Source: Hymenopellis radicata
Lineage: Eukaryota > Basidiomycota > Agaricomycetes > Agaricales > Physalacriaceae
DNA length: 64,000 bases
Direction of reading: 5' to 3'
Assembly: GCA_015501595.1 (NCBI GenBank)
Contig: JADNRX010000229.1
Location: 1-64,000 of the forward strand
Below are positions 1 through 13,000 of the stretch, in pieces; within the stretch, counting starts at the first letter, position 1; the number at the start of each line of letters is the position of its first letter. Below the pieces are notes generated by a model that did not search any database, had not been told where the DNA came from, and saw only the letters and a program-made list of their open reading frames with translations. Both the position numbers and the translations under genes were made by a program.

Positions 1-31
1 ACGTAGTTCGACAGTTCTAACAGTTCTTACA
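1..31 (-). repeat. Start of 3' LTR (truncated by window)
   Basis: On the minus strand the sequence from 31 begins TGTAAGAACTG and matches the first 31 bases of the 5' LTR (20379-20349) without a mismatch. The remaining ~284 bp would lie left of the window. Confidence 0.92.
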
Positions 32-2080
32 ATGCCCTCCCATGCGAGTAGGGTTCATCTGACAAGCGCGATTCCAATCCGACATCCTTTGTACCCCGCG
101 ACTCGTTCGATGATCCTTGATCAACGATGTCCTGCAAGAAGCCTCCAACACGCGAAGCGACGCCCTCGAGTTCATGAAGCAGCCCAAGAGCAACCTCCGC
201 TTGCTTGGTCTTCCTCAAGCGGCGGGCTTTGGCCTTAGTAACAGGTGTCCTCATCGTGGCCGAGTCTGGTTGCAACGAGGACGATGACGAGGGACGCAAC
301 TCCGTGAAGGGTCCTGGTACTATGGGCTCAGTGAACTGCTCCCGCTGCCTCATACGTTCCGCCTCGACCAAGTCCTCGGCCCACCCCGTTTCCGAGATCC
401 ATTGGCTGTCCCCGTACTGGTGTGTCGCTCCCTTACGAGGCAGCTTGTAGGGCGGCACGCCTCCCGGGGCTGGGCCCGGCGTGACATACAACCAATATGA
501 GTATGGGAGCAGGTGAAGCCCTCCAGCATCATACTCGTAGAAGCGCCAAGCAGGAGCGGGGAACCCGTACGTCTTGGGGTGAGCTAGGTATCCAGTCGGC
601 AGGGTGAAGTCGCCGGCGTACGTCGGATAAATGATACGTTGATGCTCCCAGTCGTAGTACGTTTCATCTCTGGGGTTAGCGATCCAGCGAGGGTCTAACG
701 CTTTCCCCTTGATGAAACAATATGGGTAATCTTCGTCTGGGCGAGAGATATCTCGGGTCATGTAGAAGACGTCGCAAGGGCCTACGAAGCGGGGAGGAAC
801 GGGGGGAAGGACGCAAGGAACGTGAGGGTCGCCCATGTCTAGAACTTTGAACGGCGTGGGGGAGTGCTGTTCCTGCCGCGACAGGAAGTAGTTGTTCCAC
901 GACTCCTGTCCTCTAACCTCTGCGAACGCGATGACACTTTCCTCATCGGGAACGAAACCTCTGGTGTCGAAGTAGGCCCTTTCTCGACTGGAATTACGAT
1001 CACGGCCGTAGAGCTGGACGAAGGAGGGGTCCGTTGAGATTCCTGACGGGGTAACGCTCTCTAGAAGATGTCCGCCATGATTCTGGAAGACCTCCTCGTA
1101 AGGACAGCCAGAAGAGTGGCGAAATCCCGCGATAGTGAGCTCGAGGGGACGGTAACGCTTCTGCGACCGCGGCAGTAGTTGCACTTCGGAGTCCGACAAG
1201 CTACTAACGAAGAAGATGGGTACTCGACCCACCAGGGAGAACCACAGGAGGTCTGAGGCGGACATCCCTTCACTGAACACGCCCATGAGGGAATCATCGG
1301 CAGGGGGAAAGGTTCCAGGGACAACGAAGGAGGATCCTCCTCGACGCGCCACGCACTCTGCTTCCACGTAACGGCACCATGCTTTCTTCATGCGGATGCC
1401 TCGTTGCACCTGCGAGAAGCGGCAGAGCAAGACGTTGAACTCGGCATGCTCAGCGAGCTGGCTAATGTCGATGGTCTGGGGGAAGGCTGGTTTGTTAAGC
1501 CAGAGCGGAGAATCTTCCGCTCTGACCGTACCAAAGTCCGAGATCCGCAGAAACGCCGCAGCATTCTCGTCCATGAGGGCGTTAATCAACGAATCATCGA
1601 TGCGCATGGTAGCCTCGATTCCTGTACCTCGGACTCGCAGATGCCCCAAGCAGTCTACCCACACACAGCTAGATTCTCCTTCTTGGGGGCCTGATTCCGC
1701 AAAGCCCCACCAAGGAAAGCGCGATGAGAAATTCTGCGGATTCTCGAGGGGGTCAAAGATGCCGGTATGACCATCCACGCGTATCGTCTCGAGAGACGCC
1801 TGGAGGGGATCGAAGGTGGGGTCGCGTTTACCCGGAACTACGGGCATAGCTGCGAGTTGGGCGACCAGACCTCGCATACGCGGGCCTGATCCGCAGAGTC
1901 GTCCCACAAGAACTCCACAAAGCGCCCATGGTAGCGACCTTTGCACGGGATGGCGTGTTTGAAACCTTCTCCCAAGACTGGCACATGAGCGGCGTATCCA
2001 GCCTTAGCAGCGACTAGCGAAAGGTGGCGGAAGGATATGTCTGGGAAAAGCACAGCGTCTTCGTTATCGGAGGTGGACAT
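27..2080 (-). CDS. Accessory ORF downstream of pol, unknown function, one frame change
   Basis: About 20 bp after the pol stop, an ORF starts with MSTSDNEDAV (2080) and runs in the pol frame to 1838. A 639-codon ORF in the -1 frame (first Met at 1946) overlaps it and continues to 27. The natural-looking protein crosses from the first to the second frame near 1840-1860, so this copy probably carries a frameshift. I see no obvious slippery heptamer in the overlap. The product is soluble-looking, rich in Trp, Pro and aromatic residues, without membrane segments or a signal peptide, so it does not look like an envelope protein. Its stop codon TAA is formed by bases 3-5 of the LTR. I do not recognise the family. 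Confidence 0.6.
35..41 (-). other. Polypurine tract
   Basis: The minus strand reads GGGAGGGCAT immediately before the LTR start TGTAAG. This is the position where plus-strand DNA synthesis is primed in LTR elements. It is short, and the three following bases are not purine-only, so the assignment rests mainly on position. Confidence 0.55.
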
Positions 2081-2098
2081 GATGGTGAAAGCAAGAGA

Positions 2099-5000
2099 TC
2101 ACAAGTTTCGAGATCGATCGTAGGCGCGACGAACGTCAGGCGAATTGCGTAAGTTCTGTTCTTGCTCCCACGTGTCGTCTTCCGGCCCGTAACCCTTCCA
2201 CCTAACCAGATACTGTCTTCGACTTCCCGTCTTCTTCGACGAGTGACGATGGCCAAGAATGGCTTCCACTTCATATTCTTCAAAAGCTCGAAGATTCCGG
2301 GTCGGAGCCATAACTTCCCTCTCGCCTAGGTACTCGGGTGACGGTTTGTATCGTTTCAAGTGCGCTAGGTTAATCACCGAATGCATCTGGTAATCGTCTG
2401 GGAGTCGTAGCCGGTAGACTTGTGGGTTAATTCGTTCCATAACCTCAAAGGGACCAATGCCTCTTTGCACTAGCTTCTTTCCTGTTCCTTCAGCTTCGAC
2501 TAATTGCAGCGAATGGGGGTTGACCAGTACCAGATCTCCCTCGTTGATGGATTTCACTACTCTGCGGCCCTTATTGTAGGCCACCGTCTGTCTCTCCTGT
2601 GCTAAGGCTAGAGCGTCTCTGGCTAGGCTTCTGTGCAGCTCTCGATTCCCAATATATTCCTCTCCCATACTACTGTTGATGTCATAGTCGCGTACGCGCT
2701 TGGGATCCCAGGAGTATGGAATCGTAGAAATCGCTGGCTTGTATCCAAACAACAACTCGTCTGGACGTTCGCGGGTGGAACTATGAGTGGATGAATTATA
2801 GGAAAATTTTAATTCGCCAATCCAACGCGCCCAATCTTTCCGGTCACCCTTAACATATGCTCGGAGCATGGCCTCGATACGTGCATTTAGGATCTCAGTC
2901 TGACCGTCTGTTTGCGGATGATGCGCCGTGGAGACGGCTAGCTTCGTGCCATAGAAAGCGCATACCGATTTCCAAAATGCGCTGGTCCAGCGCTTGTCGC
3001 GGTCCGAGATGATTTTGGTTGGTAACCCGAAAACATCTACGACGTGTTCCTTGAACAGACGGGCGAATCCCTCGGAGCTAAGGTCGTTGTGTGTAGGGAT
3101 CATCATCGCGAACTTGGTAAGTTTATCCACAATAACGAGGACGGCAGTGAATTTCTCCTTCCCCGAAGCTGGTAGACCTGTGATCAGATCTAAGGAGACG
3201 GTATCGAATGGTCGAGCGGGAATGGGTGCGGATCGTAGACCTCCTTCTCTCCCCGATCTGTCCACCTTCGTCTTCTGACAGACGTCGCAGGTCTCGACGA
3301 AAAGCCGTGCATCCTTAGCCATGGTAGGCCAGAAGAATACTTCTCGCAAACGAGATAGCAGACTACGGGCGCCGCCGTGAGCGCCTTCCATGGAAGAGTT
3401 ATGTATCCAGTTCAATACCCACGAGATCATGCTCTGAGGCACGCACAGGCGCAAATTCCAATCGGCGTCTGCAAAATACAACAACCCGCTTTCAGCGCGA
3501 CGATAATGGGATGGAGAAAGAGGCTGGTCCGCTGTGGGAGCTGCACGCGCGTAGGCATCCCGAAATGATCGATCTTCCGTGTACCCATCGGCGAACTTCT
3601 GGACGACTTCAGCGTCAACCGAAATAAGAAGTTTGGAGTGTCGGTCTTCCGTTATCTCTTCCTCGATAGCCCGGTCGACTGCTTCAGGTATGCCCCACTC
3701 TTCCAGATCGAATTCTTCTGGTGACACCTCTTTCTTTGCAGCAGACGATTCTGGTAGTTCCGACTGCGTCGCCGCGGGTTTCGATTCCAACTTAGGTGAG
3801 TGGGGAGCTGAAGGAGCTGACGGTCCCGACGCTTTCTTGCCAGCCCGGGTCTGGACGGCTTCCGCTTGCTTTGGGAATGGGGCGACTATGTCTTCCCACC
3901 ACCAGACTTCGAACACGGCTTTCTTAGCCGCAGATTTGCGGTCCTCAAGCCTCTGAGCTTTCGCTTCGGTCTCGGGATCGGGCTGTATAGGGTCTGACGG
4001 GTCTAAGGAAGGGGAGTGGTGCTCCGGAATGCGGGGAAGACGAGATAACGGATCGACGTTGGAGTGGACTCGGCCGGGACGGTGGATGATTTTCAGACCG
4101 GGGAAGGCTGCGTACACTGCCCCCCAGGCTGCCAACCTCTTATTGGTATTCTCGTAGACTCGGGCCCACTGTAGAGCGGCGTGGTCGGTAATGAGTATCA
4201 CCTGTTCCCCTTCGATAAAAGGTTGGAACTTAACCAACGCTTCTTTTGCAGCGAGCGCTTCCCTTTCCGTCGCGCTATAATTACGTTCCGCGGCCTTGAA
4301 GGTACGGCTCCAGTACGCAATAACCCGCTCCACATATACCCATGTGTCTTCGAACTCATCTGCCCAGGTCAACTCCTCTCCAGTCTCGTCCACGTCCTTA
4401 GAGACTTTCGTTACCAACCGCGGGATGGGTAAGTCGTGGTCAAAAGATCGCTTCAATCTATCGTAAGTTGGCGTCTCTCGCAGGTCCCGAATTTGTATCT
4501 TCTGAACTTGTTGCAGACTCGCGCCTAGGGCTATATCGGACGCGTCGGTATACAAGCGGTACGGCTGACCGGCTAGAGGGTGTCCCAAAACCGGGGCTAG
4601 GGATAAGGCGTCTTTTGCTTGATTGAACGCAATCTCATGCTCAGCTTCCCATCGGAATTTAGCGCCTTTTTGAAGCAGTCGGAACAGGGGAGCCGCTATG
4701 AAGGAGTAGAAGGGTATGTATGCTGAAAAATAAACCACCATTCCTAGGAACTTCTGCAGATCCGGTACGGATTTGGGTCGCTGTAGCTCTAAGATAGCCG
4801 CTACCTTCTCTTTATGGGTCGAGAAACCTAGGCGGGAAACTTTATGACCCAAGAGTAGAATGGACGAGTATCCGACAAAGCACTTCGTCGGTGCGAGCGT
4901 GATTCCCGACTCCTCAATCGCTACTAACACCTGGTCCAGATGCACCAGATGCTCCTCCCAAGTCCTGGAGTAGACGACGATATCATCGATGTACACCAGG

Positions 5001-8000
5001 GTAAATAGCCACAGGTAGGGCGATAACACTCCCTGCATAACTCGTTGAAAGATGGATGGTCCATTTCTCAGTCCGAAGGGCATCCTTCGAAATTGATACA
5101 AGCCCATGTGACTTCGGAACGCGGTCTTCTCTCTATCTCCTTCTGCCATCTCAAGCTGTGTAAATCCAGCGAGTGCGTCGAAAGATGAGAGAACCTGCGC
5201 TCCTGATAGGGCTTGAAGAATATCAGACTGTCGAGGTATCGGAAACTCGTCTGGGATAGTCATCGCATTAAGCTCCCGATAGTCGACAGCGAGTCGGGGT
5301 TTCCCGTTTCGAAATACGACTACGCATGGAAATCCCCAAGGGCTAACCGATTTCTCGATAACGCCCTTTTCAAACCAGTCGTTGACTTGTTTTTCGATCA
5401 CTTCTCGTTTCAACGGGGAGGCTGCGTACATCGGTTTCGACACTGGCCGCGAACCTTCCTTCAGAGGAATTGGAACTTCCATGCTCACTTTGCCTAGACG
5501 ACCGCTTACGCCAAAAGCGCCTTCTCGCTTCTTGAGTAAGGCGAGGAGCCTTGGTCGGATATGGTCCGGTATGTCGGGTCCCAGGTTGACCAGTTTTGCA
5601 ACTTCCTCTTCCGAAGCCTCTTCAGGGAGCGCAGTCAATTTAGGTCCCCAGGACTCATCCTCAAATTCTTCCACGGCCGCTGGGACGAAAGGACTTGGCT
5701 CTGCTTGTATTTTTTCTTTTTCTTGTCTTAACTTCTCCTCCTCAACTCTGATGCGCTCTCGGTTCAAGCGATAGGCGTGACCTCCATCTTCGGTATCAGG
5801 TATGTCTTCCATACTTGTTCGTCGCGGACGCTGAGACGCCATTCCTACAGCTGGAGTATCGTTCGAGGTATTCAACGGGGGCGCCACTGCAGCTGTAACA
5901 ACAGCAGCGGGCGCCAACACCGGAGTCTTCTCCTCGTGATTAGTCTCCTTTGCTATCGGAACGGCTCCTACGGCTGGAGTATCGACGGGAGTGTTTAACG
6001 GGGGCGCCGCAGCAGCCGTATTTACAGCAGCGGGCGCCGACACCGGAATTTCCTCCTTCTGATTTGTCTCCTTTGCCTTCTGTGGGGCTCTCCGTCGCGG
6101 GATGGATTTTCTCGCTGACGCTTCTTGAGACCGGTTGTACGACGTGGCGTCATCTTTATCCGGAATCTCTTCCATCGTTACCGAGCTGCTGGCTGATTGC
6201 GAAGACGTGTCGTCGTCTGTACTCTCCTCGAATTCGGCATCAGAGTCAACTTCCTCTTCTTCACTACATGACGCCTCCTTTTCTCCTCGATCTTTCTCTA
6301 ACATCGTGTCAATCCACACCCTCATCGTCTCGGCTCTGGCAGAGTATGCCTGGTGTTTGTCACTTCCTACTTCTGGCGCATCGAGGTCTAGCTCTGGATT
6401 AAGCAAATGTCCCACCAATTCGCCTGCGCGAATCATGATTGGGCGAGTGCCCGGATTTGCCATAGGCAGATATGGGTTGTCGGCTCTTATCCAACTCGTG
6501 GCTATGGCCGCTACCTCGGAATCTTCGTTGGCTATTAGTACTTTGTCCACAATCCATTCGTCCCTCTCCCCCCAGTCAGCGATGACTTCTAGGTATTGCA
6601 CATAACCTGGTTTAATCACCAGGTCGCGCGCCGCATACACAGGTGGGGGAGTTGCTAGTACTTGCGGCCTCTTCTTCGCGCGTGCGCGTCTCGTTAATTT
6701 GCGCCGTACGAAGGAGGCGACATTCGCGAAGGATTGGCGAATCGAGAATCCCAAGTCAACTGCTAGAGAGGAAGAGGCTTCAATGCGATAGCCTTGGCGG
6801 GGAAGGGTCACGAAACAATGGCCCGAGGCGCGACGTTCCACTCCTAACTCGTAGGAGGTCTGGAAGTCCTCGCTTAGCAGTAGTGGAGTCATCATTCCCC
6901 TGACCACATAGGCCTCGACTTCGAAGCTAACCGTCTTGCCGTCCGTAGTCTCAACGAGGTAAGCGAAGGTCGTATATCCCAGTATTTTGGCGTCTCCCGT
7001 GAGCTGATATAAACGAATGCGCATACCCTGTTTCAGGGGAGGGAGATCTGATCGCGAATTGAAGAACTCTTCCGACATTAACGTGATGTCGGCTCCCGAG
7101 TCTAATTTCCCTTTCACTGAAGCAGAATCCATGGAATTGATGTACCCCTTGATATGCAGTGCAGTGATGCCCGTAGCTCCTCGCCCTTCAGGTTGCGTTC
7201 GGCCTCGCGGAATTGATTCGACCCCCACAGGTGGGTTCTGATCCGCCTCCTTCTTGTCCTGAGTGGCGCTCGTTGATAGCTTCCGGCGCGCTCGACGATT
7301 AGGCGAGGGAGACGTCTCCTTTTGTTTACCTGTGGATTTCGTTCTAGCCTCAAAGGCTTCCCGACGACGGGTGTTACGATTCGGAGAGGAAGAAGCAGCT
7401 CTGTGGGAGGGCATCGTAGAGGAAGGGGTAGTACTCGCCTGTTCAGTAGTTTCTGGCAAAGAAACTTTCGCCTTACAAGAGGGACAGTAAGCGCAAACAC
7501 ACTTCGATTGAGTCTCAGTACACATAGCCTCATACGCCATCCTATCGCTGGTAATATCTGACTCCGTAACATCTGATACGATCTCGTTGGCCGTGTACAG
7601 CCGGTGCCATCTATCGAAGTGGGGGCATTGGTGAGCATAATGGAAGCGACTTCCACACACGAAACAGTTTCGTCCTTCCTCGGGAGGGCGAGCGCCTTTG
7701 ACCTCGTCCGCACAGGGGAAGGTTTGTCCTTTATACTTTCCCCCTTTCGGCCAGTCATTTTCGGGAACAGTCGCCGTCCGAATACGACTGGTTTTCTGCG
7801 AACGATCCAAGGCCGCTACTAAAGCCTCTGCTATAGCGTCGATGGAAATTCCTGGAGCTAGGGACAGACTTGAGGAAGATGCTCTCTCCTCCTCTGCTTG
7901 AGCTTCCCTGGCGACTCGAGGAACGGAGTCTCGTTCAGGCTCATCGCGTTTCCAGTGCGCTATCAAGGCCTTCGCGTGTCTCGAGGCTAGGTTGGTGAGT

Positions 8001-8124
8001 TGCCTTAGCGTCTGCGCGTAGTTAGAGCTTAACAACGTCTCCCATTCAGGGGGTTGAGTACGCAGGACTCGGTCCACTACCGCCGGTCCATCCTCTTCGA
8101 CGAATAGGAAGCTGTGATGCTTGG
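2099..8124 (-). CDS. pol: Gag C-terminus and Pol polyprotein of chromovirus
   Basis: Roughly 2000 residues, open throughout. Counting from the ATG at 8128: remainder of gag; CCHC zinc knuckle CFVCGSRFHYAHQC near 155; aspartic protease DSGAD near 342; reverse transcriptase with LAVDYRELN and catalytic YIDD near 1044; RNase H starting YTDASD near 1192; integrase with an HHCC zinc finger ending CDVCQ near 1612 and the D,D,E core (DLITG, ISDRDKRW, TDGQTEILNARIE) between about 1646 and 1746; C-terminal chromodomain with YLVRWKGYG and DDTWE near 1950-2007. All catalytic residues I can check are present. The ATG at 8128-8126 partly belongs to the inserted element; the retroelement's own frame enters from gag, so this is the 3' part of a single gag-pol frame rather than a separate gene. 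Confidence 0.95.
8122..8124. repeat. Target-site duplication (left), TGG
   Basis: TGG flanks the insertion here and at 16971-16973. Discounting the insertion plus one copy brings the gag frame on the right into phase with the frame on the left, which supports a 3-bp duplication. Confidence 0.7.
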
Positions 8125-8125
8125 C

Positions 8126-8147
8126 CATCAGGAAAAGCCTACATTGC
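8126..8147. repeat. Left terminal inverted repeat, 22 bp
   Basis: Begins CATCAGGAAAAGCC and is the exact reverse complement of 16949-16970. Confidence 0.9.
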
Positions 8148-9779
8148 CCATTTAGTACTATTTATGACATTTTATGAATAATCGGGCACTGGCGAGTAAT
8201 TTAGAACATTTTAGACCATGTTTATGAAGGAGATAGCAGTAGAATACCAGAGGAGAAATGAATATTGAATTATTAGACAACGACCATAGAACCTTATACA
8301 TACATTGGTTATAACTTGATGCGAGTCAGAGACCTCATACTTAAGTGCAACTCGCGATCCAACTCATACTCTACTCATGATCCACCGCTGACTCAATTCG
8401 CGTTAGCGTGCGAGTCAGGCGAGTTCACGAGTAAAGTTGTGGGTAACCGCCTTCAAATCCATTCATGCTCGGCGAGCATCCCCGGGCAATGGCACGGGGA
8501 CACTCAGCCGTGCATGAGGACGGACTGAGGGTGGCATTGGTGGTGGGAGTGAGAGTAGTGGTCATAATGGTGGTGGTGAGAGTGAAAGTGGGAGTGGGAG
8601 ATGTGGTCACAGTAGTGGTCCGTGGCTGATGTTGCCGTCGTCGTCATTTGCCGCATCCTCGGCACATCCTCATCCTCCTCGTAGTCGTCTTGTCGTTGTT
8701 GTCATCGCCGTCGCGTGGTCGTCGTCACGGCATCGTCGTCGCGTCATCTTCCAGAGGTCCTCGTTGATGTCGTCCGCTCCTGCTGCTGTGTCGATGACAG
8801 CAGCAGTAAGCCCAGGGGCCAGCACACAGCTAAAGCCCCGGATATTTCCACCCCAGCCTGACGGCCGTCAGAGAAGCAGTGGCAACGGCCGTCACCACTG
8901 GGTAGTGGTAGTGGTGGGTGGAGGAGACAGAAGCGACTTGGTCAAACGCTTACGCGTTTGCTTCGGATCTCGGCCCGTCACCGATCCACGTGCGTGTTCA
9001 TTTTTTTCTTCCAAGTCCGTCTCGTCCTTCTTTGCCTCTTCCCATATGCTGCCTCTTCCCATATGCTCCATACCTATACCACAGGCCCGAGCACCGGCTC
9101 ACCAGCAGCCTGGACGACAACATTTCAACACCGGCAAGCAATACCAACACCGGCAAGCAATCACGGACGCGAGGAATCAAGGGAAACGACTCCGACGACC
9201 ACGGCGGTCCCAGCCAACGAGGACACACCGACAACGGCAGCGGCGCCAGCCAGCAGGCACGACGACATCATCTCACGAGGATGAAGAAGGCGACAATGAC
9301 AGCCGGCGAGGACAACGCCAATCATTGCTCAACGGACGATGACGGCCAGCACCACAACAACGACAATGGCAGTCGGGTTGGGAAGGGAACGGGAGTGGGT
9401 ATCCGGAGAGGAGGCAGACGGGGTGGGCGGGCGCAGTGCCTGGAGCCGCTCAACATCTTTACCAACGGCGACGACACCGACCAACGAGTTGAACATGCTG
9501 CCGACAATTGTAAGCCGACTCTCGCGACTCTGTGAGTCTCTCTGACGGCTATTGATAGGTGAGGCGGGTGGGTATGGTAGAGGCGACCGGCGTCGCGCTG
9601 GCCAGCGACCACAAGGAAAAGGTGCGTTTAACTTGCAAATATTTCTGTTGCCTCTCTGATGATTCACTCTGCTCATAGCTTCCTATTTACCGAACACAAA
9701 CGCCCGAGATTTCGTTACAAGAGACGCCCTCGGCACTGGAGAAACAGATCGGAAGACCATCACACAGACCTACGGCGAC
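8148..9779. other. Left flank of the outer element, no supported gene
   Basis: AT-rich subterminal sequence with ATTTAGAAC/TTTAGACC/ATTAGAC motifs (8150-8280). Then a stretch repeating GAGTCAG/CGAGT-like motifs (8320-8430), low-complexity GGTGGT/GTGGGA tracts (8530-8620) and GTCGTC-rich sequence (8630-8770). Open frames here are low-complexity and overlap on both strands. I see no recognisable transposase. Confidence 0.6.
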
Positions 9780-9945
9780 GCGCATGCGTAGTCTCGAACC
9801 AGCCGCTCGACGCCGGTTTTTTGAGGGGATGAGGACACCGGCGCAGCGTCTGGAAGATTTCGGTCCACATTTGGCAGGTCGGATTTTTTCCCACGATTTA
9901 ATGGGACTTCAACGAATTTTTGAGGACCTCCAGATTCAAACTCTT
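9780..9945. repeat. Left inverted end of DUF6589/RecQ unit, with stem-loop
   Basis: Matches 15972-16122 in reverse; 65-bp core at 9846-9910. A stem-loop is formed by CCAGCCGCT (9799-9807) and AGCGTCTGG (9845-9853) with one mismatch and GC-rich extensions. Confidence 0.8.
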
Positions 9946-10098
9946 CCAGCACATTCACTGATGTTACCAGTCTATAGAATAGTTAAATTAAAATGAAATG
10001 ACGTTTTTATTTCATCGAAATACTCAAAAGCGGTGCTATAATGGCTTGATCGGTGCTGCTGACAAGTAGCATCTCCTATTCTTTCTTATCCTCGAACA

Positions 10099-13000
10099 AT
10101 GGCGTATGGACACAAGCGGGCTCGCAGCGAAGAGGCAGAATACACTCCTGCACCATCTGTGAAGCGCTTCAAAGGCACAAGACAGAGGGGGGTGCAACCA
10201 GCTGAACCCCTACCATCCAGCAGTGCTCCCGGATCCCCATCCTTCATCAGCCGCGAGAATACCCCCGTACCGACCGCACTATTTCCCGTAGACCCCGTCA
10301 CACCACCTAGAGACAATGCTGCGCTCCCCCCACTTCCATCATCCGCTGCCCAAATCATGGTCTCACCCAAAAAGCGAAGAGGTCGACCAAGCCATCGCGG
10401 GAAGCGCAATCCTGCTGGGTCTCGCAGTGTCCTTCCAAATCCTTCATGGGCCAGTGAAGCACAACGACAGAGTGCTGCACAAATGGCTGATGACATGACC
10501 GAAGCCCTAGACCACGTAGAGGATCACCTCCTGATGAAGGCAGCAGAAGTGGCAGCAAGAAAGGCTAGTGAGCAAGCAGCGGCGACTGCAGAGCAAGCCA
10601 AGGAGGCTCGGAGGGTCTTTCAGCTCATAACAGAGGGTAAAGAGAAGGGTGGTTTCGGGTTCGAGTCAATGACCCAGTTCATGCAATCGCTCTTTCAGCG
10701 CGAAGGATCTGATTCGCAGTTCGAGGCAAACTTGACACGCTTCTGCCGCGACCATGGAGACGAGTTAGCACGGAAAGTCGAGAGTCGCAGCCCAGGAGTC
10801 CTGAATGACTTCGTTTCCGACAAAATGGCGGCAGTACTGGCCGAAGAAGGACGCCTAATCCAGGAGCATCTTGCACGCAAGTCAACGACATCTGTTACAG
10901 ACTTGCTGTCAACGTTCTCAGTTACGAAGTTGGCCGGCCTCTTACCAACATTGGCACCGACACTCTGGCGCGTGCTTGAGACCGTTACAGGTCCAGAGCC
11001 CATATCGACGAACAAGACGAAAAAGACAGGAAGGGAACGTGGGCTGGTGAGAGTTCGCGTCAACACGCGTTTGATGCCATCAATTTACCCCGCATTCAAT
11101 TTAGGTCTTTGCCACCATCTGTGCAATGATATCAATCCTCCGCTCGCAACGGTCCAACAATTTTCAGACTGTTATTGGGCTGTTCCTACTTGGATCCGGT
11201 GCCGCCAAACGCCAAATCGAGGTTCTGTCACATGCGGGACTGTCAACGTCGTACAGTGCCATCCTTGAGCACGTCAAAACATTATCGCAGGAGGGAATAC
11301 TACACTTTCGCCAAGTCGTTCGCGACTGCATGTGTTCCATTGTCTGGGACAATCTCAATATCGCCTTCCGCGTTGAATCTCAGCGGCTCGACAACACCAA
11401 TCGTTTCGACAATGGTACCACTGCTACTCTTATCCCCCTACACGATCCATTCACCGGCGGTAAAGTACCCCACGGTACCCTGACCGCGGACATGAAACCT
11501 CCTCGCGAAACCACCAAGCCCCCACTGAACTGGACGGTTGAGCAGACCTTGATCTCACCCGAGGATGCAGTCAAACTAGACGAGTGCAGTTTGTGGCAGT
11601 TGAAAAAGATCGCGTTGGATGTTATAGCTGGCCTGGGGCATCTGAAGAAGGGCTTTCGAGAGTGTCCTGAGGTAATCAAAATCGCTCTCCACACTACTGA
11701 GCAGTATCCTCTTCCCGCTATGCACGAAGACGAGTCAAGCATTGATGGTACTATTCGAGTGTATCTTGCCATTTTGAAGAATCTTGGGATCACGAACGAG
11801 GAGATACGCGCCCACGGTCTTATGTTTACGGACGGCGACCTGCTTACTGACTCATTAGTCGACAAGGTTAGTTCCAGAGCGACTTTCTATTGAACTTCTC
11901 ACTTGACATGTAATAGATTGAATCTGCGCGACGTAATTCACCGGAAGAGATTGAAGGACTCAAGATGGTGATCCGCCGCTTTGGACTCTTCCACGCCAAG
12001 ATGGCGGGTTGCCGTATGGTCGTGAATGAGCACTGGAACAAGGTTGGCGCGCCAGCGGGTCTATGGTGGGAAAATACACGCCTGTTAAACCGCAAGCCCA
12101 TGGTAGGCGGGTGGCAGAAACAGAAGGCAACCAGATGGAAGCCGTCACATGAGCTACTGGAGATCTCTCTTGCAGCGCATATCAAGGATGCATTTCGTAT
12201 TCACTGCGGGAGCGATGATCTCGATGAGTGGGCAAAGAATGCTACGGAGGAAGAATTTGACCGTGTTTCTCAGGAGTCATTCAATAACCTCTTCACGACA
12301 GAAGCGTACGACCGCGTTCACGACAGCGTCGACTCGGAGCGGGACATCATCTTCGAAAACAGCATTCTTCAAAATCGTGATATGCTGTGGTATAGCCTTC
12401 TCGTATCCTCCATCAAGAGTGGCGACATTGGGCGTGTTATCCTGGTATTACGGATGTGGATGGTCATGATGAGAACGCCCAAGACCATGCCGAAGTATGC
12501 TGATGCTATCTTTGAAACCTTGGCACGCGTTGATTCATACCATCCCAAGTTGAAGTGAGTCTATTGATCCAGAGTCTTGTTTTGTACTACGTACTGATAC
12601 ATTCTAGGGCCTACTTTCTTCATAACTGGCTTGTAAATTTAACTGGACGTCCTGGCCGATTCAAAGAAGTCGATCTGTTACAAGAACATCAGAACTTCTG
12701 GGCGAAGGTACTACTTGTTGTCACGTGTGCGTTCAACGCAAGGCTGATACATAGTACCCCATAGATCATTTATAACGCTAAAGGGGTCAATCGCAGTTGG
12801 GATTGGCTTGCTATGATTACCGTCTGCATCTTTTCTCTGCGGGATGCCATGCGCACAGTTGAGAAGGCATACAAAATCCCTTCGTACGGCGAGAGTCACA
12901 CCGTTCCCAGTATGACAAAGGAAGTTGAACTCCTTGCCACTGCATTGGCTACTGAACGCATTCAGGAGTACACCCAAAACCGCCTGCAGAACGACAATGT

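Noticed and set aside
27..2080. Programmed -1 frameshift in the last retroelement ORF
   Set aside because: No X-XXY-YYZ slip site in the overlap; an ordinary indel is simpler.
8629..9535. 200-codon frames inside the outer transposon
   Set aside because: Low-complexity GTCGTC and CACAACG repeats keep several frames open on both strands; no family features.
9784..9996. 70-codon frame with RLEDFGPHLAGRIFSHDLMGL, also found at 15839-16072
   Set aside because: The shared peptide comes from the inverted DNA ends of the unit, not from a conserved gene.
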